Shown here piece by piece: positions 49,473 to 57,449 of a stretch of DNA of 64,000 nucleotides. The stretch is from assembly GCA_963650135.1 (NCBI GenBank), contig CAVJLG010000032.1, forward strand, positions 1 through 64,000, written 5' to 3'. The notes beneath the pieces were generated by a model. It did no database searches. It had not been told where the DNA came from and saw nothing but the letters and a program-made list of their open reading frames with translations. The stretch comes from HGM13006 sp963650135. GTDB lineage: Bacteria > Bacillota > Clostridia > Oscillospirales > Oscillospiraceae. Numbering within the stretch: position 1 is the first letter of the stretch; each line of letters opens with the position of its first letter. A program made the position numbers and the translations under genes.

Positions 49473-52400
49473 TTAGAACAGTTCGATCATCCGGGCCAGC
49501 ATTTTCGCTGCTTCCTCACGGGAGATCTCGGAGGTGGGCCGGAAGCTGCCGTCCGGATAGCCGTTGACAATACCGGTCTTGGCACAGAAGTCTACGGCCT
49601 CCTTGGCGTATTTGTCAATGGAATCCGCATCCGTAAAGGTCTTGCCCTCGCCCAGCTCTGCCTCAATCTCCAGATCGTTCGCAAAGCAATACACCATCTT
49701 TGCAAACTCCTGGCGGGTTACGGGCTGATTGGGACGATAGGTGCCGTCATCGTAGCCCTCGACAACGCCGCACTGCGTGCCCCAGATCAGTGCCTTGGTA
49801 TAGTAGTCGTTCTGGCTGACGTCCTTATAGTCCGCAATTCCGGAAACATTGGGCTCGCCGACAATGCGATGCAGCACGGTGATGGCCATGGCACGGGTCA
49901 TGCTGCTCTCGGGTGCAAAGGTGGTATGATCCATGCCCACCATAATGCCGGTGGCTGCCATGTCGTAAATCTCGTCATAGCTCCATCTGTCCTCGGCCAC
50001 ATCAGTGAAGGGGAAATACAGCTCCGAAATGGTCAGCTCGGTGGACTGGAGGGTGCCGAAGTTAAAGTGGTCGCCATTGAGGTAGAGATAGCTGTCGGTG
50101 GTGGTGGGAGGACCGCCGGGGCCAGCGGATGCGCCGGTGGAGACGACCTTCATCTTGCCGTCCTGATACATAAAGGTCACAGCGCCGGTGGGATCATCGG
50201 TGAGCATAAAGCCCCACTTGTCGGGAGAATCGTCCACCGGGCGGCCTGCCAGATACTGATCGCCGGTTTTCAGGGCATAGCCGTCAGCGTCGTTGCCCAC
50301 TGCGGTGAATACCATGTCAGCGGTCAGGCCGTCTTCCTTGGAAACAGCGGCGAGATAGATACCCTGGGCAGATGCGGCGGAAAGGGCCAGATCGCCAGCG
50401 GAGATCACATACTCCCGGCCCTCCTTCAGCGCCTCGGCTGCCTTGGCCTGGAGGCCGATCTTCGAGCCGGGGATGGAGGTGGTTTCAGGGAAGGTGTAAG
50501 TAACGGTCAGCTTGCCGCCGTCTGCGGTGATGTCGGCAGCAGCGCCATTGACCCGGGCGGTGAGGGTATCGGATACGGTGCAGCCCTCTGCGGCCTTCAG
50601 GGTCAGGGTGACGGTATAAGCGGTTTCATAGTCGAAGGACTCGGCATCCCACTGGACACTCTCCAGGGTACAGCCGGGGATCACATTGGCAGTCTCTGCG
50701 GGCTTTTCTCCGGGAACAGGCGCTGCAACGGTAGCGGAAACGTTATAGATGGTGGTGCCGGAATTGGCGCCAACCTTGAACAGGCGGACATTGCTCTCGG
50801 CAGGATCGGAAACATAGCAGAACTTGCCGTTCTGGTAAGCCGCATATTCCTTCGCGCCGTCGATGTCCAGATAGGGAACGCCGTTCTCGGTATTCCAGTT
50901 GTTATAGATGGCCATACCGGCAGTCTCTGCTGCCTCCAGGCCCAGGTCGCCGCCGCGGGTGGACATGGACAGGAAGTTCAGGGTGGTTGCGCCCTGGCCG
51001 TCCTTCAGGCTGGCGTCGGACCACAGCAGATAGCCGTCAGAATCCTTCTGGGCGGTGAAGACCATGGCGTCGGAGGTTGCGGAAACCAGCTTGCCCTCGC
51101 GGATGACCACATCAGCGGAAGCTGCGGTGTAGTCAGGCATGGATTCCTCGCCGTGCTGGGCGGGATCATAGAGATAGGATGCAGCGAAGTTGCTGTCAAT
51201 GGCAGCCATGACATACATGCCGCCTTCCTCCAGCTCTGCCACGTCAGCGGGGGTACCCTGTGCAGTGGTAGCGGGGAAGGTATAGGTGACGGTGGCGGTT
51301 TGGCCGCCGTCGCTGACCACTACGGAGTCGGCCTCGTGATTCTTGGCACCGGGTAAGGGGCCAACATATTCCTTGTTGATGGAAACGGTGGCGGGATTTG
51401 CGAAGGTATAGCCTTCGTTTGCGGTCAGGGTGAAGGTTGCGGTATAGATGGTGTTGAAGTCAAACTTGCCGGTTACCGCTGCGCCGTTTGCAGTCCAGGC
51501 AATGGCGCTGGAGGTAAATCTGGGCGAGAACACCGCAGGAGCCGCAGCGGGGTCCTGGTCCACCAGAGGCCGGTCAATCTGTACGTTAGCCAGAGAGATG
51601 GTCTTGTAGCTCTCCTCGGTGGGGGTGGGGTAGGTGTTGATGGAGGAAACCTTCTCGTTGGAGGTGATGCGGACGGGGTTCTTATTGCCCTGGGCATCGG
51701 TCCAGCTTTCGGTGCTGCTGGGGGATGCATGGAGGCCAATGTAGCGGAAGGTGGTGGTGCCGTCGTTGTTTACCTTCATGAGAAGACCGTTCGCCTCGTT
51801 GATGCCGTCCCGGAGTGCGCCCAGGCAGGCATAGGTGAACTTAATCTCCTTGGTGGTGTCCACGGATGCGCCGGTCTGGATGATGTCGCCGGGTACCCGG
51901 ATCATGCCGTAGTTGGGGTCCTGCTCGGTGTGGTTGTGGCCCCACAGGAAGATGGCCTGGGGATAGTTGTTCAGGAGCTCCAGTACCTGATCCGCCTGCT
52001 TGGAGCTGCGGCGGTCATTGTAGTAGTGGAGGGGATAGTGGGAAACGATGATGATGGGATTGCCGTCTTCGGAAACCTCGGGCTTCTCCAGATAGGCCTT
52101 CAGCTGGGCAATGTCATCATCGGTGAACTGCTGGGTCTTATTCAGCGCACCGAAGTTGAAGAAGTGGTAGTAGCCCTCTTCATTCACTGCGGTTTCGCCG
52201 ATGCGGGACATGCCGGTCTTTTCCTCGAACTCCTGATCGGTGACGCTGCCCTCGTGGTTGCCCTTGGTATAGGTGGCAACGGTGCCCTCGGAGGTCTTGA
52301 GCGCTGCCTTTACGATGGACATGTTGTCGTCATACAGGGTGTACTCGTTGGCAAAGTCGCCGCCGAAGCACATCAGGCCAACGTGGTCGGTCTCGCCGTC

Positions 52401-52661
52401 GTCTTCGATGATCGCATTGGCATTGGCCAGAAGATTCTTGGCCAGGTAGGTGTAGCGGTGGGTATCGGAGGTCACCAGGACATAGCGCCCGTGGGAGGTG
52501 ACATGGCCATTGGTAACGCCCTCGATGGACCAGTCCTCCATGGGGGTGGTAACATACTGCTCCCACCAGTTGTCCTCTGCTGCATAGGCCGGGATTGCCA
52601 GTGCCAGAGTCATCGACAGGGTCAGCAGCAGAGCAGTCAGACGTTTGCGGGTGTGTTTCAT
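49473..52661 (-). CDS. secreted metallophosphatase with three SLH domains
   Basis: This 1062-residue protein has a Sec signal peptide (MKHTRKRL, core, 'AYAAED'). A calcineurin-type metallophosphatase domain (about 55-300) shows motifs 'VTSDTHRY' (DxH), 'CFGGDFANE' (GGD), 'YTKGNHEGS' (GNHE), 'IVSHYPLHYY' and 'LWGHNHTEQD' (GHxH). A long beta-rich middle region (about 340-880) with repeated 'ATVTYTFPATT' and 'KLTVTYTFPETTS' modules follows, then three SLH domains at the C terminus ('FTDVAEDRWSYDEI', 'VVEGYDDGTYRPNQPVTRQE', 'IVNGYPDGSFRPTSEISREE') that hold it to the cell wall. It probably hydrolyses external phosphoesters or nucleotides. Confidence 0.93.
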   Translation of the reverse strand: MKHTRKRLTALLLTLSMTLALAIPAYAAEDNWWEQYVTTPMEDWSIEGVTNGHVTSHGRYVLVTSDTHRYTYLAKNLLANANAIIEDDGETDHVGLMCFGGDFANEYTLYDDNMSIVKAALKTSEGTVATYTKGNHEGSVTDQEFEEKTGMSRIGETAVNEEGYYHFFNFGALNKTQQFTDDDIAQLKAYLEKPEVSEDGNPIIIVSHYPLHYYNDRRSSKQADQVLELLNNYPQAIFLWGHNHTEQDPNYGMIRVPGDIIQTGASVDTTKEIKFTYACLGALRDGINEANGLLMKVNNDGTTTFRYIGLHASPSSTESWTDAQGNKNPVRITSNEKVSSINTYPTPTEESYKTISLANVQIDRPLVDQDPAAAPAVFSPRFTSSAIAWTANGAAVTGKFDFNTIYTATFTLTANEGYTFANPATVSINKEYVGPLPGAKNHEADSVVVSDGGQTATVTYTFPATTAQGTPADVAELEEGGMYVMAAIDSNFAASYLYDPAQHGEESMPDYTAASADVVIREGKLVSATSDAMVFTAQKDSDGYLLWSDASLKDGQGATTLNFLSMSTRGGDLGLEAAETAGMAIYNNWNTENGVPYLDIDGAKEYAAYQNGKFCYVSDPAESNVRLFKVGANSGTTIYNVSATVAAPVPGEKPAETANVIPGCTLESVQWDAESFDYETAYTVTLTLKAAEGCTVSDTLTARVNGAAADITADGGKLTVTYTFPETTSIPGSKIGLQAKAAEALKEGREYVISAGDLALSAASAQGIYLAAVSKEDGLTADMVFTAVGNDADGYALKTGDQYLAGRPVDDSPDKWGFMLTDDPTGAVTFMYQDGKMKVVSTGASAGPGGPPTTTDSYLYLNGDHFNFGTLQSTELTISELYFPFTDVAEDRWSYDEIYDMAATGIMVGMDHTTFAPESSMTRAMAITVLHRIVGEPNVSGIADYKDVSQNDYYTKALIWGTQCGVVEGYDDGTYRPNQPVTRQEFAKMVYCFANDLEIEAELGEGKTFTDADSIDKYAKEAVDFCAKTGIVNGYPDGSFRPTSEISREEAAKMLARMIELF

Positions 52662-52698
52662 GTTTCTATCTCCTTTCTGCGCAAGTTATTGCAAATTC

Positions 52699-52728
52699 AT
52701 TATAACCTGAGGAAAAAATTTTGTACAA
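52699..52728 (-). promoter_or_regulatory. promoter of the SLH gene with TTGTACAA palindrome
   Basis: On the minus strand TTGTAC (52723-52728), 18 bases and TATAAT (52699-52704). The -35 box lies inside a perfect TTGTACAA palindrome (52721-52728), which could be a site for the divergent LysR regulator. Confidence 0.55.
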
Positions 52729-52899
52729 TATCTCTTCCAATACCCTGCTATGTTGCCGTGGTTATGAAGAATTGGTGTAGGCTTTGTGTGTGCCACCACA
52801 CAAACGGACAATGCCGTGCAATTTCTGGTGCTTGTAATTTCTTCGGCAGCAACGTACAATAATCTTGAGAACATACTAAAAAGAAGGAAGATGGTTTTT

Positions 52900-53823
52900 A
52901 TGGAGCTTATGCAGCTTCGATATTTTGTCACCGTGGCCCAGTTGCAACACCTGACCCGGGCCGCCGAGCAGCTGAGGATCTCCCAGCCTGCCCTGAGCAA
53001 GGCCATCTCCCGGCTGGAGGAAGAGCTGGGCACCGAGCTGTTTGACCGCAGCGCCAATAAAATCTCCCTGAACAGCAGCGGGCGGCTGTATCTACAATAT
53101 GTCTCCCAGGCCCTTTCTATGCTGGATTCCGGCGAGACGGCGCTCCAGTGCCAGGCCGGGGTGGTATCCGGCAGCGTCAGCATTATGACCTCCTGCAGCG
53201 GCCTGCTTCAGCCCGCCATCCGCGCATTTCTGACGGAAAATAAGGAAATTCACTATCAGCAGTATCGCTACACCAGCGGCCTGATTGCCGAGCAGCTGGA
53301 GGGCGGCACCGCGGATTTCGCCGTGACCACCACCCCCATTTCCTCCACAAAATTCTCCTGGACCACCCTGGTGGAGGACGAGCTGTTTGCGGTCATCCCC
53401 CGGGACAATCCCCTGTGGCACCGGGACAGCATCACCATGGAGCAGCTCCGGGACCAGCCGCTGATTATCAGCAACAACCTGCTCAGCATCCACGATGTGG
53501 TGGAGGAGGGCTTTTCCCGCTATGGCCTGCGCCCGAAGATCGCCTATGAGCTGAACAATCCGCCCCTGACCCAGCAGCTGCTGGAGGAAAATCGGGGCAT
53601 CGCCTTTGTGCCCGGGCTGGAGGTGGAGCCGCTGCCCGAGGACCGCGCCCAGCCCCACCGCCGCATCCCCGTAGAGGGCCACCCCTTCCCCTACAGTCTG
53701 GGCATTCTCAAGCTCCGGGGCCGGTTCCAGCGCCCGGTGGCCGAGCTGCTGGAAAAGTTTTTGGAGGATTGGTTCTCCGACCCCGTGAACGGCCAAAGCC
53801 AGGGGGAGATTAACGTGCTGTAA
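52900..53823 (+). CDS. LysR-family transcriptional regulator
   Basis: The 307-residue protein carries the LysR helix-turn-helix ('LMQLRYFVTVAQLQHLTRAA', 'EQLRISQPALSKAISRLEEE', 'LFDRSANKISLNSSG') and effector domain. The ATG at 52900 has GAAGGAAG at a suitable distance, whereas the ATG at 52891 would overlap it. The frame is open upstream without similarity. It is divergent from the SLH metallophosphatase gene and may regulate it; the effector is unknown. Confidence 0.9.
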   Translation: MELMQLRYFVTVAQLQHLTRAAEQLRISQPALSKAISRLEEELGTELFDRSANKISLNSSGRLYLQYVSQALSMLDSGETALQCQAGVVSGSVSIMTSCSGLLQPAIRAFLTENKEIHYQQYRYTSGLIAEQLEGGTADFAVTTTPISSTKFSWTTLVEDELFAVIPRDNPLWHRDSITMEQLRDQPLIISNNLLSIHDVVEEGFSRYGLRPKIAYELNNPPLTQQLLEENRGIAFVPGLEVEPLPEDRAQPHRRIPVEGHPFPYSLGILKLRGRFQRPVAELLEKFLEDWFSDPVNGQSQGEINVL

Positions 53824-53855
53824 CGGTCTTCCAATCCGCTCATTCTTCCACAAAC

Positions 53856-53900
53856 CCACGCATCTGGAGCGTTCCGGATGCGTGGGTTCTCTTCATTTCA
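53856..53900 (+). terminator. terminator after the LysR gene
   Basis: ACCCACGCAT and ATGCGTGGGT form a 10-base stem around TCTGGAGCGTTCCGG..., followed by TCTCTTCATTTC. Confidence 0.75.
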
Positions 53901-54303
53901 TGCGCTTTGCTTGCACAATTCTTGTACAAAAGCGTTATTGTTAGTGCGCTAATCGTTCGCAGTTGCAGTGCTCAGTTGCACAAAGTTTATACACACTAAC
54001 TCATCGTGAAATTCACCGTACCCATTGCAGCGCAACGTGTTTTGATATTTAGAATTCTAAGTTGTAACGTTACATGTAACGTTACACATCGCGTTACCGT
54101 CGCGTTACTGTAACGTTACTGTAACGCCCCTAGAGAAGACTAAGAGAAGATAAGAATAACATAAGATTAAGACAAGAATGACGAGTTGTCTGTCCTCATC
54201 TCAAAAAAATTTTTCCTTCTTCCACCCTTCGACGGACTTCGCAGGAACTCTATGCTATCCTAATGGTGGACAAGTTTACTCCCCCGTTCCCAAGGAGGCG
54301 TTT
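53901..54303. other. 400-base region without recognised gene, containing the GTAACGTTAC cluster
   Basis: After the LysR terminator there is no convincing gene until 54304. The region holds several TTGCAC and TTGTACAA motifs (53925-53990), then the GTAACGTTAC cluster (54064-54125), a purine-rich run of GAGAAGA/GAATAAC/GAATGAC (54131-54185) and a poly-A/T stretch (54204-54216). Confidence 0.5.
54064..54125. repeat. cluster of GTAACGTTAC palindromes (iteron-like)
   Basis: Three perfect 10-base palindromes GTAACGTTAC at 54064-54073, 54076-54085 and 54110-54119 are interspersed with single GTTAC (54093-54097, 54104-54108) and GTAAC (54121-54125) half-sites, seven or more copies in 62 bases. Similar arrays serve as iterons of replication initiators or multi-site operators. 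No initiator gene lies beside it. Confidence 0.65.
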
Positions 54304-54495
54304 ATGACTGCATTTTTGTTTTCCCTTGTATTCCTTCTCTGCTGCCCGGCCATGAAAAACATCCCCCGAATATTCCCTTCCCGCCGTCTTTTCTGTGTGT
54401 TTGGACGATTTTTGAAAAAAATGCAAGAAAATTTTAGGCTTTCTACCTTTTTCCCTTTTTTTCGACAAATAAAACCGGGTATAATCAGCATGTAA
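54304..54495 (+). CDS. candidate small hydrophobic protein, 63 aa
   Basis: An ideal AAGGAGG five bases before the ATG introduces a 63-codon frame with a hydrophobic start ('MTAFLFSLVFLLCC') and a very basic, aromatic remainder ('RRLFCVFGRFLKKMQ'). It would be a one-helix membrane peptide or secreted cationic peptide. I know no homolog; low complexity and the AT-rich setting leave doubt that it is real. Confidence 0.35.
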   Translation: MTAFLFSLVFLLCCPAMKNIPRIFPSRRLFCVFGRFLKKMQENFRLSTFFPFFRQIKPGIISM

Positions 54496-54549
54496 AAATC
54501 ATCCATCTCCCGCCGGCAAACCGCCGTGAAACAGAAAGGACCATGAAAC

Positions 54550-54834
54550 ATGAAACGCTATGATGTGAAAAAAACCGCCGCCCGTCTCCAGGCCCTCCGT
54601 GCCAGCCGAGGCTACTCCCTCCAGGCAGCCGCCGCCCAGCTGGGCACCGATGAGCTCACCCTGGGCCACATGGAGCGGGGCGAGATGCCCTGTACCGTCG
54701 AGGTGCTTGCCGCTGCCGCCGAGCACTATGGGGTGCCCCTGGACTTTCTGGTGCTGGAGGACGCCGGTCTTCCCCAGCAGCAGGAAATCGACCGCCTGAT
54801 CGAAGGGCTCCGCCACGCGCTGCCAAAAGCATAA
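54550..54834 (+). CDS. XRE-family helix-turn-helix protein
   Basis: The 94-residue protein has an N-terminal HTH_3-like domain: 'AARLQALRASRGYSLQAAAA', 'QLGTDELTLGHMERGEMPCT', 'VEVLAAAAEHYGVPLDFLVL', ending in a short helical tail. AAAGGA precedes the ATG. It is a stand-alone DNA-binding protein without sensory domain, immediately upstream of comEC, but separated from it by a promoter. Confidence 0.88.
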   Translation: MKRYDVKKTAARLQALRASRGYSLQAAAAQLGTDELTLGHMERGEMPCTVEVLAAAAEHYGVPLDFLVLEDAGLPQQQEIDRLIEGLRHALPKA

Positions 54835-54843
54835 CCGCTCTCC

Positions 54844-54871
54844 TTTACTTTTCTCCTTTTTATGGTATAAT
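54844..54871 (+). promoter_or_regulatory. promoter of comEC
   Basis: TTTACT (54844-54849), 16-base spacer, TATAAT (54866-54871), 60 bases before the ATG at 54931. Confidence 0.55.
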
Positions 54872-54930
54872 CAGGGTAATTACACCATAATTCTACATCA
54901 CCGAATTGGGAAAGGAGAAGGATCACCATC

Positions 54931-57177
54931 ATGCGCCGGTTGCTGCGAATCTGTGCCTCCCTCTGTGCCGGTATGGCACTGGGGCTTCTCCCCGTACCAA
55001 AGCCTGCGGGGCTGGGGATGGCCGGCCTTCTGCTGGTCATGGGCCTGATTGCGCTGCTTCGTGCCAGACTTCGGTCTGCGGCGCTGGTGCTGCTTCCCCT
55101 TTCCCTTGGTATTGGCTGGTCCCTGGGCTATGACCTGCTGGTGGTGCAGCCCGCCAAGGCCTATGCCGGTTCCACCCAAATCATCTCCGGCTATGCCCAG
55201 GACTACAGCCAGCCCGGCAGCAGCGGGCAATGGGTCAGCCTGCGCTGTCCCTCCGACGGGCTTCCCGTTTCCGTGGACCTCTATCTTCGGGATTATGACG
55301 ATACCGTTGCCCCCGGCGACCTGATTACCGTAGAGGCCAAGCTATCGGGCAGCGCATCCGGCGGCGACTACTATTCCTACAGCCAGGGCGTCTATCTCCG
55401 GGCCTATGGAACGTCTGCGCCGGAGGTCGTATCCCGGGGCGTTTCCCTCCGGTATCTCCCCAGGTATATCGCCCATGCTCTGGAGCAGTCGGTTGCCGCC
55501 TGCTTTCCTGCCGATGTTTTGGGCTATGCCTCCGCCTTGACCACCGGCAATCGCACCGGTCTGACCCTGGCGGAGAAGACAACCTTGCAGCAGTCCGGTA
55601 TCTACCATACCCTGGCCCTGTCCGGCATGCATATGGCGGTGCTGGTGGGGCTGCTGCCTCTGCTGAAAAAGTCCCGCCACCGGGCCATGGTGGGCATTCC
55701 CCTTTGCATCGGCTTCACCCTGGTCACCGGCTGTAGTCCGTCCATGGTGCGGGCCTGCGTCATGGAATGCGCGCTGCTGCTGGACCGGGCGCTTTCCCGG
55801 GAATCGGACTGGGCCACCACGCTGTCGCTGTCCGGGGTGCTGCTGATGGCCGAAAATCCCTGGTGCATTCTGAACTGGGGTTTGCAGCTGAGCTTTCTCT
55901 CGGTGCTGGGCATCCATCTGCTGGCCTATCCGCTGTGTAAGCGCCTGATGCAGCAGCGCAAGCCCCGCCTGCGGCATCGTCTCGTTGGCCGCATCCTGCA
56001 AAATCTCTCCGTTTCCCTGTCGGCGGTGGTGTTTACGGTACCGCTGATGAGCCTGTATTTCGGCGCAGTCTCCTTGATTTCTCCCATCACCAACCTGCTC
56101 ACCGGGCCGGTGGTATCCCTGTGCTTTGGCCTGAGTCTGCCTGCGGGGCTCATTGGCATCTTCGCGCCCGGTGTGGGTCAGGCGCTGGGTTGGGTCATTG
56201 CCTGGGGCTACCGCTATGTGATGGCGGTGGCGGACCTTATGGCCCATGCGCCCTTTGCCTGCATCTATACCGCCACGGACTACGGCGTGCTCTGCGTGGC
56301 CCTGGTCTATCTCATGCTGCTGGCGCTGGTCTTTGGGAAGGCCGGCGCCCATCGCCGGATGCTCCTCAGCGGCGGCGTGATGGCCCTGAGCATCTGCCTG
56401 GTGCTGCTTTTGTCCGACGCCACCAGCCCCGCCTTTTCCGCCCTGGATGTGGGCCAGGGGCAAAGTCTCCTGCTGGAAACCGGCAGCGGCACCGTGCTCA
56501 TCGACTGCGGCGGCAATGAGGGCAACTCCGGCGACCTGGCCTCGGACCATCTCACCGCCCGGGGCATTCGCCGGATTCGGCTGCTGATTCTCACCCATTA
56601 TGACGAGGACCATGCAGGCGGCGTACCGGAGCTGCTTGCCCGGATGCCCGTGGATGTGATCCTCATGCCCGACGTTCCCGACGAACACCGCGACGCCATT
56701 GAGGCTGCCGCATTGCAGTCCGGCACCGCAGTTTATCCCGTCTCCGATTCCCTGTTGACCACCGTGGGCCATGCCGAGCTTCGGATTTACGGGCCCCTCA
56801 ACACCGCCGCCTCGGGAAATGACGCAAGCATCTGCGTTTATGCCGCGCTGCCGGAGCTTTCGGTATTGATTACCGGCGATTTGGACATCGACAGCGAAAC
56901 CCAGCTCCTGCGCACCCAGAATGTGCCCCAGGCGGACCTATTGGTGGCGGGGCATCACGGGTCGAAATACAGCACCTCTTCCCTGCTGCTGCGGAAAATC
57001 GCCCCGAAGGCCGTGGTCATCAGCGTGGGCGAAAACAGCTATGGTCATCCCGCCCAGGAAACCCTGGCGCGCATCCGTTCCACCGGCGCGGCCGTGCTTC
57101 GGACCGACGAATTGGGCACCATCCGCTGCGTGGGCACCGAGGATGGGATGCAGGTCAGCTGCACCGGAACAGACTGA
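54931..57177 (+). CDS. comEC: ComEC/Rec2 DNA-uptake channel
   Basis: The 748-residue protein has N-terminal membrane segments, an OB-like domain (about 80-150), the 'competence' membrane domain ('YHTLALSGMHMAVLVGLLPL', 'GCSPSMVRACVMECALLL', 'NLLTGPVVSLCFGLSLPAGL'), and a C-terminal metallo-beta-lactamase-like domain ('LDVGQGQSLLLETGSGTVLI', 'ILTHYDEDHAGGVPELL', 'LLVAGHHGSKYSTSSLLLRK') that is thought to degrade the second DNA strand. It forms the inner-membrane pore for transforming DNA. GAAAGGAG precedes the ATG. No other competence gene is in the window. Confidence 0.95.
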   Translation: MRRLLRICASLCAGMALGLLPVPKPAGLGMAGLLLVMGLIALLRARLRSAALVLLPLSLGIGWSLGYDLLVVQPAKAYAGSTQIISGYAQDYSQPGSSGQWVSLRCPSDGLPVSVDLYLRDYDDTVAPGDLITVEAKLSGSASGGDYYSYSQGVYLRAYGTSAPEVVSRGVSLRYLPRYIAHALEQSVAACFPADVLGYASALTTGNRTGLTLAEKTTLQQSGIYHTLALSGMHMAVLVGLLPLLKKSRHRAMVGIPLCIGFTLVTGCSPSMVRACVMECALLLDRALSRESDWATTLSLSGVLLMAENPWCILNWGLQLSFLSVLGIHLLAYPLCKRLMQQRKPRLRHRLVGRILQNLSVSLSAVVFTVPLMSLYFGAVSLISPITNLLTGPVVSLCFGLSLPAGLIGIFAPGVGQALGWVIAWGYRYVMAVADLMAHAPFACIYTATDYGVLCVALVYLMLLALVFGKAGAHRRMLLSGGVMALSICLVLLLSDATSPAFSALDVGQGQSLLLETGSGTVLIDCGGNEGNSGDLASDHLTARGIRRIRLLILTHYDEDHAGGVPELLARMPVDVILMPDVPDEHRDAIEAAALQSGTAVYPVSDSLLTTVGHAELRIYGPLNTAASGNDASICVYAALPELSVLITGDLDIDSETQLLRTQNVPQADLLVAGHHGSKYSTSSLLLRKIAPKAVVISVGENSYGHPAQETLARIRSTGAAVLRTDELGTIRCVGTEDGMQVSCTGTD

Positions 57178-57449
57178 TTTGCAAATCCCACATCAACCGC
57201 ACAAATCGCCACTGTTCACCCTCTCTCCATTTTGTTATAATACTAACATATTATTGGGACAACACCACCCAAAGCCGCCTGCGGGCTACAGCCAATCTTT
57301 TGTGGCGGAAATGCGTTATTTTTTCTCGAAATACACAAAGTATTCCATCGAAAAAAGTACCTTTTTCCACCGCAAAATCTTTGGCTGAATCTCCTTGCCG
57401 CTTTGCGTGGAATTGTCCCGGAATTGTTAAGAGAAGGAGAGCGATTTTC
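57178..57449 (+). promoter_or_regulatory. long leader of the fourth OYE gene
   Basis: A TATAAT box at 57236-57241 would give a leader of about 200 bases. It contains a long imperfect hairpin around 57318-57356 (TTTTTTCTCGAAATAC against GTATTCCATCGAAAAAA) and a C/G-rich inverted region before it. This may control translation or stability of the OYE mRNA; no known riboswitch was recognised. Confidence 0.4.

Noticed and set aside
53901..54300. tRNA or other structured RNA gene in the gene-poor region
   Set aside because: No cloverleaf, TΨC-loop sequence (GGTTCGA) or known ncRNA consensus was seen; the palindromic repeats explain the secondary structure.
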